From Deltaproteobacteria bacterium (GTDB lineage Bacteria; Desulfobacterota; Binatia; Binatales; Binataceae): a stretch of 64,000 nucleotides of DNA. Below are positions 63,859-64,000 of this stretch, one piece after another (position 1 is the stretch's first letter; every line of letters starts with the position of its first letter). Below the pieces are notes generated by a model. It searched no databases, was not told where the DNA came from, and saw only the letters and a list, made by a program, of their open reading frames with translations. Position numbers and translations under genes: made by a program. The DNA is taken from contig PLDK01000003.1 in the NCBI GenBank assembly GCA_003135135.1, forward strand, positions 92,739 through 156,738, in the 5' to 3' direction.

Positions 63859-64000
63859 ATGGGGAAAAAATTATTCGCAGAAGTCGCTGGACACTTCCGC
63901 GTGGTCGGTCTCAGTGTCGCCATTGCGCTTTGCGGCCCTTCCTCCCTCGCCCTGGCCAATGGAACGCCACCCCCTGAAAGCGTTGCGACCGATCAGACCA
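63859..64000 (+). CDS. Secreted protein, 5' end only (cut by window edge)
   Basis: An ATG with GGAGAG 6 bases upstream opens a frame to the window edge. The 47 visible residues start with a signal peptide (VVGLSVAIALCGPSSLALA) followed by NGTPPPESVATDQT. Function cannot be told. Confidence 0.75.
   Translation, partial: MGKKLFAEVAGHFRVVGLSVAIALCGPSSLALANGTPPPESVATDQT

Overview
The window is GC-rich, densely coded DNA from a Gram-negative bacterium. It carries lpxA (lipid A synthesis), OmpA-type peptidoglycan-binding lipoproteins, a TolC-family outer-membrane channel, several lipoproteins and a System I (Ccm) cytochrome c maturation operon. Acyl-CoA dehydrogenases, a CoA-transferase, a Cys-type CcmE and a DUF4838 protein suggest a soil or environmental lineage of the deltaproteobacterial/Desulfobacterota/Binatota kind. 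That placement is inference; no rRNA gene is present to settle it.

Layout. 1-6.7 kb: minus-strand lipoprotein and serpin, then a translationally coupled DUF4838 protein / acyl-CoA dehydrogenase / CoA-transferase operon. 6.8-16.7 kb: mrp, a WaaE-like glycosyltransferase, an asymmetric two-gene ABC exporter, a lipoprotein aminopeptidase, an alpha/beta hydrolase, a Mut7-C protein, a secreted protein and an O-methyltransferase. 16.8-27.8 kb: a long minus-strand run, in transcription order glgB, yacG, lpxA, ccmE, ccmF, ccmH, ccmI-like, ccmA, ccmB, ccmC, ccmD-like, dnaJ, cbpM-like. A near-perfect parS (ParB-binding) sequence lies inside ccmH. 27.8-36.1 kb: an alkylsulfatase-like hydrolase, a secreted beta-propeller, uvrB with a long basic tail, and three tandem OmpA-family genes with polyproline linkers. 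36.2-45 kb: two acyl-CoA dehydrogenases, a Gfo/Idh/MocA oxidoreductase, pgeF, uvrA, an RluA-type pseudouridine synthase and small conserved-looking ORFs. 45-55 kb: a TolC-like channel, a repeat protein and a Gly/His-rich lipoprotein, comF, a methyltransferase, purM, purN, a TIGR04283-type glycosyltransferase, a glutaredoxin, a lipoprotein, a membrane protein and tRNA-Arg. 55-59 kb: tetR, HlyD-type adaptor, ABC ATPase and ABC permease behind a promoter/operator. 59-61.8 kb: a PAS/two-component signalling cluster. 61.8-64 kb: an iron and oxygen locus (bacterioferritin, bacterioferritin-associated ferredoxin with a strong Fur box, hemerythrin), then the start of a secreted protein cut by the window edge.

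Between genes there is a recurrent REP-like palindromic element (core GCAGGGGTCACCCCTGC and variants) at six loci. It usually sits within a few bases of a stop codon, and in two genes it supplies the stop. No transposase, phage, CRISPR array or rRNA was found. The observations most worth following up are the parS-like site, the stop-codon-associated REP family, the Cys-type CcmE coexisting with CcmH, the bacterioferritin with Ser at ferroxidase position 130, the tandem OmpA triplication, the asymmetric ABC exporter and the DUF4838/acyl-CoA operon.
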